Notes: generated by a model not told the origin, from the letters alone. Positions 1 to 7,422 are shown, counted from the first letter of the stretch. The stretch is DNA of 9,382 nucleotides from Clostridia bacterium (GCA_017453085.1 JAFTKV010000018.1:1-9382), one strand, 5' to 3'. A program made the numbers and translations.

Positions 1-661
1 GCACCTTCCCCTTGTCCATCAGCAGGATCTTGTCGGCGCTGGGAAATACCTCCTCCAGCCGATGCTCCGACAGGATGACGGTCAGCCCCAGCTGTCGGTT
101 CAGCCGTTGCAGGGTGTTCATAAACTCGGCAGCGGCAATGGGATCCAGCTGTGCCGTCGGCTCGTCCAGGATCAGCACTTTCGGCTGCAGGAGGGTCACC
201 GATGCCAGATTCAACAGCTGCTTCTGGCCGCCCGACAGCGTGTCGGTGGTTCGGCGGAACCAGCCGTCGATCCCGAAATAGGAAGCCAGCTCTCCCGCAC
301 GGCGGCGGATCACGTCCGAGGGAATGCCCAGATTCTCCGCACCGAAGACCAGCTCGTGCCAGACACGGTCGGTAACGATCTGGCTTTCGGGATCCTGCAT
401 CACGAAGCCGATCTCTGCGGCAGAGGTGCGATCCTCCAGCTCGCCGACAGGTGTCCCGCAGTAGCGCACCGAGCCGACCTGCTCCCCTGCAGGCGCAAGC
501 TCTTTCTTCAACAGTCGCAGGAGCGTAGTCTTGCCGCAGCCTGACTGTCCGCAGACGACCACCAGCTCGCCTCTGTTGATCGACAGGGTCACGTCGGTCA
601 GCGCGTTGTGCTCCGCCTTGGGATAGCGAAAGCTCAGATTTTCGATCTGCAGTATCTCCAT
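1..661 (-). CDS. ecfA: ECF transporter ATP-binding protein (EcfA-type), partial at left edge
   Basis: This is an ABC ATPase that would power uptake of a micronutrient by an energy-coupling-factor transporter on the inner face of the membrane. The 220 visible codons hold every ATPase motif in order: Walker A GQSGCGKT (residues 38-45), Q-loop MQDPESQ (Q89), signature LSGGQKQ (142-148), Walker B VLILDEP (162-168) and the switch histidine in LSEH (H200). The MQDPESQ Q-loop is typical of the EcfA/CbiO group. The start is ATG at 661 with AAAGGAGG seven bases upstream, inside the 3' end of the ecfT gene. The two reading frames overlap by 28 bp, which suggests translational coupling. The gene leaves the window at base 1, so I cannot tell whether it is a single-domain EcfA or a fused two-ATPase protein as in YkoD-like systems. 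The family is secure; the substrate is unknown. Confidence 0.93.
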   Translation of the reverse strand, partial: MEILQIENLSFRYPKAEHNALTDVTLSINRGELVVVCGQSGCGKTTLLRLLKKELAPAGEQVGSVRYCGTPVGELEDRTSAAEIGFVMQDPESQIVTDRVWHELVFGAENLGIPSDVIRRRAGELASYFGIDGWFRRTTDTLSGGQKQLLNLASVTLLQPKVLILDEPTAQLDPIAAAEFMNTLQRLNRQLGLTVILSEHRLEEVFPSADKILLMDKGKV

Positions 662-1521
662 AGGATCGCCTCCTTTACTTGCAAGCTAAAGGGCAAAAAT
701 GCCAATATGCCGAATGCGCAATAGGCAGTCAGCTCAAACGGATCGGTGCCGAGGACACCGAGGGTGGGATAATAGTCGTATTCAACCTGTCCCAGCGCAA
801 CGCCCCCTATACAAAGGGCGAGCAGCAGCAGGATCAGGGTCAGCAGAAGGGCATCTCTGCGGTCAAAGCGGAAGACCGAGAAGCTGCTGCGCCCGGAAAG
901 GCCGTAGCCTCTTGCCTTCATCGAGGATGCGGTCTCCATGGCGTGCTCCATGGACCAGGCCAGCGTGGCGGTGAGCACTCTGCCCATGGTTTTGACCCGT
1001 GCCAACCAACCTGCCTTGCCTGCCGTCATACCGGCGGCACGTTGGGCAGCACTCACCTGTCTGAACCGCCGCAAAAACAGCGGGATCAGCCGCAGGGACA
1101 TACTGAGGATCAGCGCCAGCTTGGGAACTACCCTTCCGAACAGGCAGAGCAGCTTATCCTCGGTGAGCACGGCGGTCATACACTTGCACCAGAGCATGAC
1201 CCCCACCACCATCAGCGCCAGCCCGATGCCGTAAAGCAGAGCCTCCAGGGTGATCTCCAGCCGCCACAGCCTGCATAGGACGGTGGTACCGCTTTGGGAG
1301 GAAAACAGAGGATTGGTCAGGGCGATCAGCAAGAAAAAAGGGAGGAAGAAGCCCAGATCCCGCAAGGTCTTCCCTGCTCCGTGCAGAGAAAGGCAGTAGA
1401 AGATTCCGCCGACCATCGCCAGCAGCTGCACCACGGGATTCCAGACGAACATCGCCACGATCAGAAGTGCGACAAAATAAGCAGCAGCCACTATCGGATG
1501 GCTGTCGGACAGACCTTTCAC
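634..1521 (-). CDS. ecfT: ECF transporter transmembrane subunit EcfT
   Basis: This 295-residue protein is the membrane-embedded coupling subunit that links the ATPases to a substrate-binding S protein. It has hydrophobic segments near residues 10-45, 57-70, 92-112, 130-150, 224-243 and 262-280. The long cytoplasmic stretch between the fourth and fifth carries two short Ala/Arg/Gly motifs, AAQRAAG (158-164) and SMKARGYG (200-207), which match the two EcfT coupling helices that contact the ATPases. The start is GTG at 1521, chosen because GGGAGG lies seven bases upstream. A TTG four bases further upstream is in another frame and is rejected. The gene is the first of its transcript, with its own consensus promoter about 40 bp upstream, and overlaps the ATPase gene that follows. 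No S-component gene is in the window; it may lie beyond the left edge or be encoded elsewhere. The short leader leaves no room for a vitamin riboswitch. Confidence 0.93.
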   Translation of the reverse strand: MKGLSDSHPIVAAAYFVALLIVAMFVWNPVVQLLAMVGGIFYCLSLHGAGKTLRDLGFFLPFFLLIALTNPLFSSQSGTTVLCRLWRLEITLEALLYGIGLALMVVGVMLWCKCMTAVLTEDKLLCLFGRVVPKLALILSMSLRLIPLFLRRFRQVSAAQRAAGMTAGKAGWLARVKTMGRVLTATLAWSMEHAMETASSMKARGYGLSGRSSFSVFRFDRRDALLLTLILLLLALCIGGVALGQVEYDYYPTLGVLGTDPFELTAYCAFGILAFLPFSLQVKEAILWRYCRSKI

Positions 1522-1562
1522 CCAATCACCTCCCTGTCGCAGAATAACTCAAATTACAGATC

Positions 1563-1591
1563 ATTATATCAAATCTGCCGCAGAATGTCAA
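1563..1591 (-). promoter_or_regulatory. sigma-A promoter of ecfT-ecfA
   Basis: Reading the minus strand, the -35 box is TTGACA (1591-1586) and the -10 box is TATAAT (1568-1563), with 17 bp between them. Both hexamers match the consensus exactly. Transcription would start near 1556, giving a leader of about 35 bases before the GTG at 1521. The promoter lies just downstream of the terminator of the preceding gene, so ecfT-ecfA is an independent unit. Confidence 0.9.
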
Positions 1592-1602
1592 TCGCATTCA
1601 CG

Positions 1603-1639
1603 CAAAAAACACGGACTTGTCAAAAATCCGTGTTTTTTG
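1603..1639 (-). terminator. Intrinsic terminator of the carbohydrate-binding protein gene
   Basis: A perfect 13-bp inverted repeat (arms 1603-1615 and 1627-1639) with an 11-base loop begins four bases after the TAA stop of the 1644-4112 gene. On the minus strand the 3' arm ends in a run of six T. The outer pairs of the stem are A-T, so the hairpin is symmetrical and could act in both directions, but no plus-strand gene reaches it. Confidence 0.92.
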
Positions 1640-1643
1640 ATCA

Positions 1644-4112
1644 TTATTTCCAATACACGCCGTCGGCATTGACCGTGCCTGCGGCAGAGGTGGCTGATGC
1701 AAAGGTGGCGGAGCTGCTGCCCAGATAGATCGCCACGGCAGAATTCATGCTCGTGGGCATCTTCACCGATGCTACGGTGCTGCCTGATACGGTGACGTTC
1801 AGGTACTTGCCCGTGGTCAGCGACAGGGAGGATCTGGTTGCTACCGAGCTGAAGTTCTGACAGTGAGTCGCCTCGCTGGTCATACCGCCGGAGGGCATGA
1901 GAGCAATCACCTGCCCTGCGGTGTACTTATAGCCCTGCTCAGTGTCGATGGCAGAGTTGCCGCCGGAGGTGCAGATCACCACAACCTTACTGCCGGAAAA
2001 GACGATGCCACTGTAAGAGGTGCGGCTGTTGGAGTCAATGCCGTCGCCGCCTGCGTAAATATACAGCTTGCCGCCCGAAAGGACGATCGCCTCGCCCGAG
2101 GTGGCAGGCGCATTGATCCCGTCGTCCTTGGAGATCACCGAAACGTCGCCGCCGCTGATGCGGACGTTGTTCCCCTCCAGCCCCTCGTAGCTGCCGGTCA
2201 CTTTCACGGTTCCTCCCGAGACAGTCAGCGTGCCGTCGGCGTGGATGCCGTCATCGTTGCTGAAGAGAGTGAGCGTGCCGCCGGAGATGGTCACGTTACC
2301 GGTGGAGGTAGATCCGTTTTCCAGCGTCGTACCGCCATTGGCGTGGATAGCGTCGTCATAAGCTTCAATATTCACGGTGCCGCCGCTGATCATGATCTCA
2401 TTGCCCGCCTTGATGCCCTTGGTGGAGTAGTCGCCCTTGTCGGCGTTGCCGTCGTTCATGCCTCCGCCGCCCGGCCAGCCGCCGCCCCCTTGGGAAGAGG
2501 TGGTGTAATTGGTCCAGCTCACAGACAGAGAGCCGTTTCGATTGGAGAGTGCCAATGTATCGTAGGCGTCGTTCAAAGACAACTGAGAGGAGGCGGAGTA
2601 ATAACTGCCGTCTTGTCCTTGGGCCTGAGAGCTGTTGTAGGCGTAAACCGTCAGTTTGGCAGCATCTGCCTTCTTGGGAACCGTGTAGTAATAGTAGGTC
2701 GTTCGTCCGCCTCGTACGGAGGAATGGTACTCCGCATTCACCCATTCCACGCTGCCGTCGGCGTAAACGTATTTCACCGAAAACCTGTAGTTTTGGCTGT
2801 TATACCGCAGATAGTAAAGCGCCGATGCGGTAGCCGTGACCTCCTGCGAGTATTCGGAGTATTTATCCGTGTAGATATTCACCACCGTTCCATCTCCGTC
2901 GATGACTACGTTATACGCGGCGTCGATCCCGTCGCAGGCGGCGTAGATATTGTGAGTTCCGCCCAGGATGGAGACGTTCCCTCGCTGATTGCCCTTGTCG
3001 GAGATATCGGTGTTGTCGGTTTTGATGCCGTCGCCTGCGGTGGCGATGAGGGTAGTGGTACCGCTCTCCACCGTCACGCTGTCGTTGCCCTTGAGGGCGT
3101 TGTCGGTGCAGGTGACCGACAGGGTCAGATTCTTCACGGTCAGGTCATCCTTGGTGTGGATGCCCTTGTTCTGCTTGGATTCCACGGTCAGCGCGCCCTT
3201 GCCGCAGATCTCCAGATCCACTATAGAATAGATCGCCGCCGCATACTGAGTCGTGTCGTCCTCAGCAACCGCCGCACGGTTGTCGTAGATATAATTATTC
3301 GTGCCGTTTTTCGCCGTGATCGACACCTCATCGCCGCTGAGCACCGTGATGGGAGAGGTCGTGTTTGAGGTGATGGTAACGCCGGTCAGCTCCAGATCGA
3401 ATTTGTAGCCGTCGCCCACGTCGATCACCACGTTGCCATCCAGCTTGCCTGAGATGGCATAGACCGTTTTCTCGCTAACCGCGGTAAAGGTAACAGTATT
3501 GCCCGAGATGATATAGGCGTCCTTGGTGCCCGAAATATAGGTGATGGTCAGCCCGTCGATGGAATCGGTCTCTTCGGAGGGCGGCGTCTGCGTATTTGTA
3601 TTCGCAGTAGTGGTCGTCACGGGCGTGATACTGCCGCCGCTGTTCTTGGTGGTGGTAGCGGGCGTATTTTCGCCGGTTGTGGTGGTAGTAGAAGGAGCAT
3701 TCCCACCGCTTGCGGTTGTCGTAGTGGGAGTGCTTCCGCCACTTGCAGTTGTCGTAGTGGGAGTGCTTCCGCCACTTGGTTTGGTAGTAGTAATGGGGGG
3801 ATTGCCGCCGTCGGTCTGCGTGATTGTTGCCGACACCTCTTCGGAATCAGCCGTGGTCACGTCGGTCACGGGCGTGTGGCTGCCCTCTCCCCCGGTTGTG
3901 CCGTCGGGAGCCGTGCTACCCTCTGCTGCAGAGGTTGCGCCCTTGGTGGTTGCGGCAATGATCCCTTCGGTAGTCTGCTCCGTCGAAGAGAGCGTTGGGG
4001 ACGTCCCAACATCGCCGCTGCTGCACATGGTCAACGCAAGTGCAATGCTGCAAATAAGTAAAAGCAACAGAATGCCTGCCAGTACTGCGATAAGCTTTTT
4101 GTTGTCCTTCAT
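1644..4112 (-). CDS. Surface-anchored carbohydrate-binding beta-helix protein (Cthe_2159/DUF4353 family)
   Basis: This 822-residue exported protein resembles the Cthe_2159 family, known for a right-handed beta-helix that binds polysaccharide and calcium. Residues 7-29 form a hydrophobic segment ending in LTMC (Cys30), either a weak lipobox or an uncleaved anchor. Residues 31-185 are a Thr/Ser/Gly/Pro linker with 11-residue repeats (ASGGSTPTTTT). Residues 187-415 carry the first run of beta-helix turns. Residues 416-540 are a Tyr-rich insert (YYYYT at 473-477), followed by a Gly-rich hinge (GGGGWPGGGG, 542-551). From 565 to about 700 come five regular turns of the pattern SGGTVxI followed by DD(A/G)IHA or DDGIN; the Asp pairs are candidate calcium ligands. 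The start is ATG at 4112 with AAGGAG nine bases upstream. No glycosidase or lyase catalytic motif is seen, so binding or adhesion to plant polysaccharide is inferred. The unit is monocistronic. Confidence 0.88.
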   Translation of the reverse strand: MKDNKKLIAVLAGILLLLLICSIALALTMCSSGDVGTSPTLSSTEQTTEGIIAATTKGATSAAEGSTAPDGTTGGEGSHTPVTDVTTADSEEVSATITQTDGGNPPITTTKPSGGSTPTTTTASGGSTPTTTTASGGNAPSTTTTTGENTPATTTKNSGGSITPVTTTTANTNTQTPPSEETDSIDGLTITYISGTKDAYIISGNTVTFTAVSEKTVYAISGKLDGNVVIDVGDGYKFDLELTGVTITSNTTSPITVLSGDEVSITAKNGTNNYIYDNRAAVAEDDTTQYAAAIYSIVDLEICGKGALTVESKQNKGIHTKDDLTVKNLTLSVTCTDNALKGNDSVTVESGTTTLIATAGDGIKTDNTDISDKGNQRGNVSILGGTHNIYAACDGIDAAYNVVIDGDGTVVNIYTDKYSEYSQEVTATASALYYLRYNSQNYRFSVKYVYADGSVEWVNAEYHSSVRGGRTTYYYYTVPKKADAAKLTVYAYNSSQAQGQDGSYYSASSQLSLNDAYDTLALSNRNGSLSVSWTNYTTSSQGGGGWPGGGGMNDGNADKGDYSTKGIKAGNEIMISGGTVNIEAYDDAIHANGGTTLENGSTSTGNVTISGGTLTLFSNDDGIHADGTLTVSGGTVKVTGSYEGLEGNNVRISGGDVSVISKDDGINAPATSGEAIVLSGGKLYIYAGGDGIDSNSRTSYSGIVFSGSKVVVICTSGGNSAIDTEQGYKYTAGQVIALMPSGGMTSEATHCQNFSSVATRSSLSLTTGKYLNVTVSGSTVASVKMPTSMNSAVAIYLGSSSATFASATSAAGTVNADGVYWK
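3715..3780 (-). repeat. Two 33-bp tandem repeats coding the Thr-rich linker
   Basis: Two adjacent 33-bp units, 3715-3747 and 3748-3780, are identical for 31 bases and differ only at the last two. Each encodes the 11-residue unit ASGGSTPTTTT in frame. More degenerate copies lie on either side (KPSGGSTPTTTT and ASGGNAPSTTTTT). The near-identity at the DNA level points to a recent duplication, and a change in copy number would keep the frame and change only the linker length. Confidence 0.85.
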
Positions 4113-4178
4113 TCCTTGGTTCTCCTTTTCAGTCCTGTCTATGTACGGAGGATCGGGATGGGTTCGGTACAGTTATCA

Positions 4179-4193
4179 ATGATATTATATCAT
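4179..4193. promoter_or_regulatory. Palindrome over the -10 box (possible operator)
   Basis: A perfect inverted repeat with 7-bp arms and one central base (ATGATAT-T-ATATCAT) covers the -10 box of the carbohydrate-binding protein gene. The position suits a repressor site, but the sequence is AT-rich and could partly be a by-product of the TATAAT box. No regulator is assigned. Confidence 0.35.
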
Positions 4194-4212
4194 CATTTTC
4201 TTCCATAGTCAA
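4184..4212 (-). promoter_or_regulatory. sigma-A promoter of the carbohydrate-binding protein gene
   Basis: On the minus strand the -35 box is TTGACT (4212-4207) and the -10 box is TATAAT (4189-4184), with a 17-bp spacer. Transcription would start near 4177, giving a leader of about 65 bases to the ATG at 4112. Confidence 0.88.
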
Positions 4213-4256
4213 GAAACTTCACAGAATTATCACAAAACATTCAATTTCGGGCGCAC

Positions 4257-4287
4257 AAAAAAGCAGTACCCCCGAGGGGCACTGCTT
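4257..4287 (-). terminator. Intrinsic terminator of the 7-TM protein gene
   Basis: A hairpin at 4261-4287 has a 7-bp outer stem (AAGCAGT/ACTGCTT), one A-C mismatch, a 4-bp CCCC/GGGG inner stem and a 3-base loop. On the minus strand it is followed by six T (4262-4257, partly shared with the stem foot). It begins eight bases after the TAA stop at 4296-4298. Confidence 0.9.
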
Positions 4288-4295
4288 CTTTTCTG

Positions 4296-5192
4296 TTATT
4301 CACCCGCAAAATAGAACGGTATGCCGAAAGCTCCTTCGAAATATGCGAGAGTGTAGTCGTCCCCGATCTCCACTTCCTGATACTCAGATTCTGAAACGAT
4401 CAGCTCAACTTTGGTATCGTTCACATCGAAAATCAGATAGTACGTGCTGCCTCCTCTGGGGCTATGAGTAGACTTTTTCTCGGTTACGCAGGCAGCGAAA
4501 ATGGTCGGCTCGTCAAATTCGAGGGCATAATTGAGGTGCAGCACGGTGGTCACGGTCAGAAAAAGGGTTAATACGGATGCAATGCTCACGCAGAGGATCC
4601 GCTCGGACAGGCGATCATCCATCAAGATCAGCCATCCGGAGGCGATCAGCATCACCGTAATGACGGCAACCAGAATGGCTGCGACGATAGCGGGTAATAA
4701 GGTCTGAAGGCAGAATAGTCCGTCCTCAAGCGAATAGATGGATACGCATATCATATACCCCACTCCCATCAATAACGCTTCTACCCCTGCGAACTTCATC
4801 AGTTTGCAGCTGCGTACCCTCTGATTCAGATAGTACAAATAGAGGCAACATCCGATCATCCCCAACAGAACCACCGTCCACAGCAAAAGACGGATCCGCC
4901 CCGCCATGGGAATGAAGCTGCTCCACAAGTAAAGCAGAGGGATCGAGGCGATGATGCGGTCGATCAGCGGCTCCTTCCGTTTGCAGATCCAAACATACCA
5001 TCCCGCGGGAAGCGTCAGTGCCGATACGAGCAGATAATCGAACCAAGGGCTGCTCCGAAACGCTCTCAGCGAGGGAGATCCAATCACAAACAGCAGTCCG
5101 AGCCCTTCCACGATCAGCAGCAGAATCCCTACGACCAAGCCCCACGACCGACGCTTGGGCTTTCGGGATTTACGGTTTTGCGTGCGTTTCAT
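4296..5192 (-). CDS. Predicted 7-TM membrane protein with extracytoplasmic C-terminal domain, function unknown
   Basis: I do not recognise this 298-residue protein. The N-terminus is strongly basic (KSRKPKRR, residues 8-15). Seven hydrophobic segments follow, near 17-37, 51-70, 79-96, 102-122, 134-154, 164-190 and 198-220. The basic loops KRK (71-73) and NQRVRSCK (123-130) obey the positive-inside rule with the N-terminus in the cytoplasm, which puts the C-terminal domain (221-298) outside the cell. That domain alternates hydrophobic and polar residues (YYLIFDV, KVELIVS, YTLAYFEG) and is probably a small beta-fold; it recalls DUF3592-like tails, but this is only an impression. The start is ATG at 5192 with AGAGG about six bases upstream. 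The gene has its own promoter and terminator, but no terminator separates it from the helicase gene upstream, so it may also be read through from there. Confidence 0.8.
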   Translation of the reverse strand: MKRTQNRKSRKPKRRSWGLVVGILLLIVEGLGLLFVIGSPSLRAFRSSPWFDYLLVSALTLPAGWYVWICKRKEPLIDRIIASIPLLYLWSSFIPMAGRIRLLLWTVVLLGMIGCCLYLYYLNQRVRSCKLMKFAGVEALLMGVGYMICVSIYSLEDGLFCLQTLLPAIVAAILVAVITVMLIASGWLILMDDRLSERILCVSIASVLTLFLTVTTVLHLNYALEFDEPTIFAACVTEKKSTHSPRGGSTYYLIFDVNDTKVELIVSESEYQEVEIGDDYTLAYFEGAFGIPFYFAGE

Positions 5193-5230
5193 CTTGATCC
5201 TCTTTCCATTTGGCAGATTACTGTGTTTTC

Positions 5231-5259
5231 ATTATAACACAAAATCATTTGATCGTCAA
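5231..5259 (-). promoter_or_regulatory. sigma-A promoter of the 7-TM protein gene
   Basis: On the minus strand the -35 box is TTGACG (5259-5254) and the -10 box is TATAAT (5236-5231), with a 17-bp spacer. The -35 box lies only 19 bases after the stop codon of the helicase gene. Transcription would start near 5224, giving a leader of about 32 bases. Confidence 0.87.
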
Positions 5260-5277
5260 TAGGAATGGTGAAACTTT

Positions 5278-7422
5278 TTACATCTTCTCCATTTTCACCC
5301 GAAATGAAATACTTCTGGGCGTGCGCATACCCTCAAACTGCACCACGTACACCGCTTTGGACAGATCCACTTCTTCGATCTTCCCTGCTCCGAAGATGCG
5401 GTGGCGCACACGGGTGCCGACGGGGTAGACCTCGCTATCCCCATCGGTGAGGGTAAGATCGGCAAGGGCGATGTAATTGCGGGCGTCGTGGACCAGCCGC
5501 TCCCGTGGCTCCTCGGTGACGTCCAGCAGAGTGCGGTCAATATCCAGCACGAAGCGGGAGGGATAGCGGGGCGAGCCGTCGAAATTGCGCCCTTCGGCAT
5601 CGGTGAGGAAGAGCCGACGCTCCGCACGGGTGAGGGCAACGAAGGCAAGCCGCCGCTCCTCCTCCATCTGCTCCAGCGTGCGGGTCTTCTTGGAGGGGAT
5701 GATCCCCTCGGTGAGTCCGCAGAGGAAAACGTTTGGGAACTCCAGGCCCTTGGCGGTGTGGATGGTCATCAGCTTCACCCGATCGCCGCCCTCCCGGTCG
5801 GTAGCAGTCATCAGTGCCACGTGGGAGAGATAATGCTCCATCGTGCACTCCTCGCCGCAGGTGGTTTCGTATTCGTACACCGCTTGGGTCAGCTCAGCGA
5901 GATTGTCCAAACGGCTTTGCGCGCCCTCGGTGCGGAGCATGGTTTCGTAGCCGCTGCGGTTGAGCAGTGCCGACAGCACCTCGGAGATGGGCTTGCCCTC
6001 GTAATCGGCGGCCAACTCCTCGATGAGGGCAATGAATCGCTTGGCTTGCGTGCCCTTGAAGACCTCGTCCTCCACGCTGCGCACAAGGGCTTCATAGAGG
6101 GTACAGCCTTCTTTTTCGGCGTAGTCTTTGAGGAACTTCATTCGCCGCTGACCCAGGTTTCGCTTGGGGCGGTTGGCGATGCGCAGGAAGGAGAGATCGT
6201 CTTTCAGGGCGATCATTCGCAGATAGGACAGCGCATCCTTGATCTCGGTGCGATCGTAGAAGCCGGCGCCGCTGTAAACGGTGTAGGGGATCTCCTCCTT
6301 CAGGAACACGTCCTCGATGGTGCGGGTGACGTGATGGGCACGGTACAGGAGGGTCATCTCCCGCCAGGGCGTGCCTGCCTCGTGGAGCTGCTTGCACTGT
6401 TTTGCGATCCAGCGTGCCTCATCCTCCTGGGTGGGGGCGTGATGCCAGAGCGGTTTCTCCCCACTTGGGAGTGTGGGGATAAGATTTTTTTCAATCCGCC
6501 GCCTGTTGTGGGCAATAAGATCATTCGCCGCCGCCAAGATCTCGGGGGTGGAGCGGTAGTTTTGCATCATCATAATGGTGCGGGTGCCGGGAAATGCGTT
6601 CGGAAACTCCATCAGATAGCGTAGGGATGCCCCACGCCAGGTGTAGATGGTTTGGTCGGGATCGCCGACGACAAACAGGTTTTTATGATAGTCGCAAAGC
6701 ACCTTCATCAGACGGAATTGGATTTCGTCGATGTCCTGATACTCGTCGATCATAATGTATTCCAGACGGGATTGCCATTTTTGGCGAATCTCGGCGTTTT
6801 CTTCGAAGATATAGAGGGAGAATTTGATCAGATCGTTGTAATCCAGCCCGAAGCACTTCTTCTGCTGGTAGAGATAGCCGTAAAAGATGATATCTGAGGG
6901 ACGGCTTGCGGCAAGGTACTTCTCCTTCAGCTCGTCCAGCGAGAAGCCGATGAGATCACGGTAATAGTCGGGGATCTCGAAGAGCTTTTTGATCTCGATC
7001 ATATCACGGGCGTTGGAGAAGGTCATATCCCGCAGGGTCAGCCCCCGCTCCTCGTAGATGATGGCCAGCATAGCGTCGATATCGCTGTTGTCCAGCACCA
7101 GAAAGGATTTCGGATAGCCTACGGCGTGGCTGTCCTCCTGCAGAATGCTGACGCAAAGGCTGTGGAAGGTGCAGATATAGCCGGTGTCGCTGTCCCCCGT
7201 GAGGGTGTGGATCCGCTGGCGCATCTCGTTGGCAGACTTGTTGGTGAAGGTCACGCAGAGGATATTGCCGGGGAGGATGCCCACTTCGTTCACCAGATAG
7301 GCAAAGCGGTGGGTGAGGGCTCGGGTCTTTCCCGTGCCTGCACCTGCGATGACTCGCACGTAGCCCTCGGTTGCGGTCACCGCCTCGATCTGGGCGGGAT
7401 TGAGAGTTGCAAGAAGATCCAT
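5278..7422 (-). CDS. pcrA: UvrD/PcrA-type superfamily 1 DNA helicase
   Basis: This ATP-driven 3'-5' DNA helicase would act in repair and replication and in clearing proteins from DNA. The 714 residues match the usual PcrA/UvrD length and hold all SF1A motifs in order: Q motif LNPAQIEAV (7-15), Walker A GAGTGKT (27-33), motif Ia TFTNKSANEM (58-67), motif II DEYQD (226-230), motif III GDPDQTIYTWRGA (253-265), motif IV QNYRST (287-292), motif V TIHTAKGLEF (553-562) and motif VI ALTRAERRL (596-604). The 1B and 2B regions are present. The C-terminus (about 665-714, with GTRVRHRIFGAGKI) matches the Tudor-like tail of PcrA/UvrD, which binds RNA polymerase. The ATG at 7422 is preferred over an in-frame TTG at 7440, because AAAGGAG lies between them, eight bases before the ATG. 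The gene appears SOS-regulated. Since these genomes often carry several UvrD-like helicases, it could be a paralogue rather than the housekeeping PcrA. Confidence 0.93.
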   Translation of the reverse strand: MDLLATLNPAQIEAVTATEGYVRVIAGAGTGKTRALTHRFAYLVNEVGILPGNILCVTFTNKSANEMRQRIHTLTGDSDTGYICTFHSLCVSILQEDSHAVGYPKSFLVLDNSDIDAMLAIIYEERGLTLRDMTFSNARDMIEIKKLFEIPDYYRDLIGFSLDELKEKYLAASRPSDIIFYGYLYQQKKCFGLDYNDLIKFSLYIFEENAEIRQKWQSRLEYIMIDEYQDIDEIQFRLMKVLCDYHKNLFVVGDPDQTIYTWRGASLRYLMEFPNAFPGTRTIMMMQNYRSTPEILAAANDLIAHNRRRIEKNLIPTLPSGEKPLWHHAPTQEDEARWIAKQCKQLHEAGTPWREMTLLYRAHHVTRTIEDVFLKEEIPYTVYSGAGFYDRTEIKDALSYLRMIALKDDLSFLRIANRPKRNLGQRRMKFLKDYAEKEGCTLYEALVRSVEDEVFKGTQAKRFIALIEELAADYEGKPISEVLSALLNRSGYETMLRTEGAQSRLDNLAELTQAVYEYETTCGEECTMEHYLSHVALMTATDREGGDRVKLMTIHTAKGLEFPNVFLCGLTEGIIPSKKTRTLEQMEEERRLAFVALTRAERRLFLTDAEGRNFDGSPRYPSRFVLDIDRTLLDVTEEPRERLVHDARNYIALADLTLTDGDSEVYPVGTRVRHRIFGAGKIEEVDLSKAVYVVQFEGMRTPRSISFRVKMEKM

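Noticed and set aside
1863..3368. A 501-codon open frame on the plus strand inside the carbohydrate-binding protein gene
   Set aside because: It is antisense to the repetitive beta-helix codons; its Val/Gly/Asp-rich repeats simply mirror the coding strand.
3715..3780. A CRISPR-like repeat
   Set aside because: The two copies are directly adjacent without spacers and lie in frame within a coding Thr-rich linker.
3541..4182. A Val-rich hydrophobic plus-strand frame that looks like a membrane protein
   Set aside because: It is the complement of the Thr-rich linker: ACC/ACT codons read as GGT/AGT or GTG/GTA on the other strand. No independent gene signals.
5222..5241. A 6-bp inverted repeat (TGTGTT/AACACA) after the helicase gene as a terminator
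   Set aside because: The stem is short and AT-rich, has no T-run after it on the minus strand, and overlaps the -10 box of the next gene.
5401..6624. A 407-codon open frame on the plus strand inside the helicase gene
   Set aside because: It lies opposite conserved helicase motifs V and VI, has no promoter or ribosome binding site and no recognisable domain.
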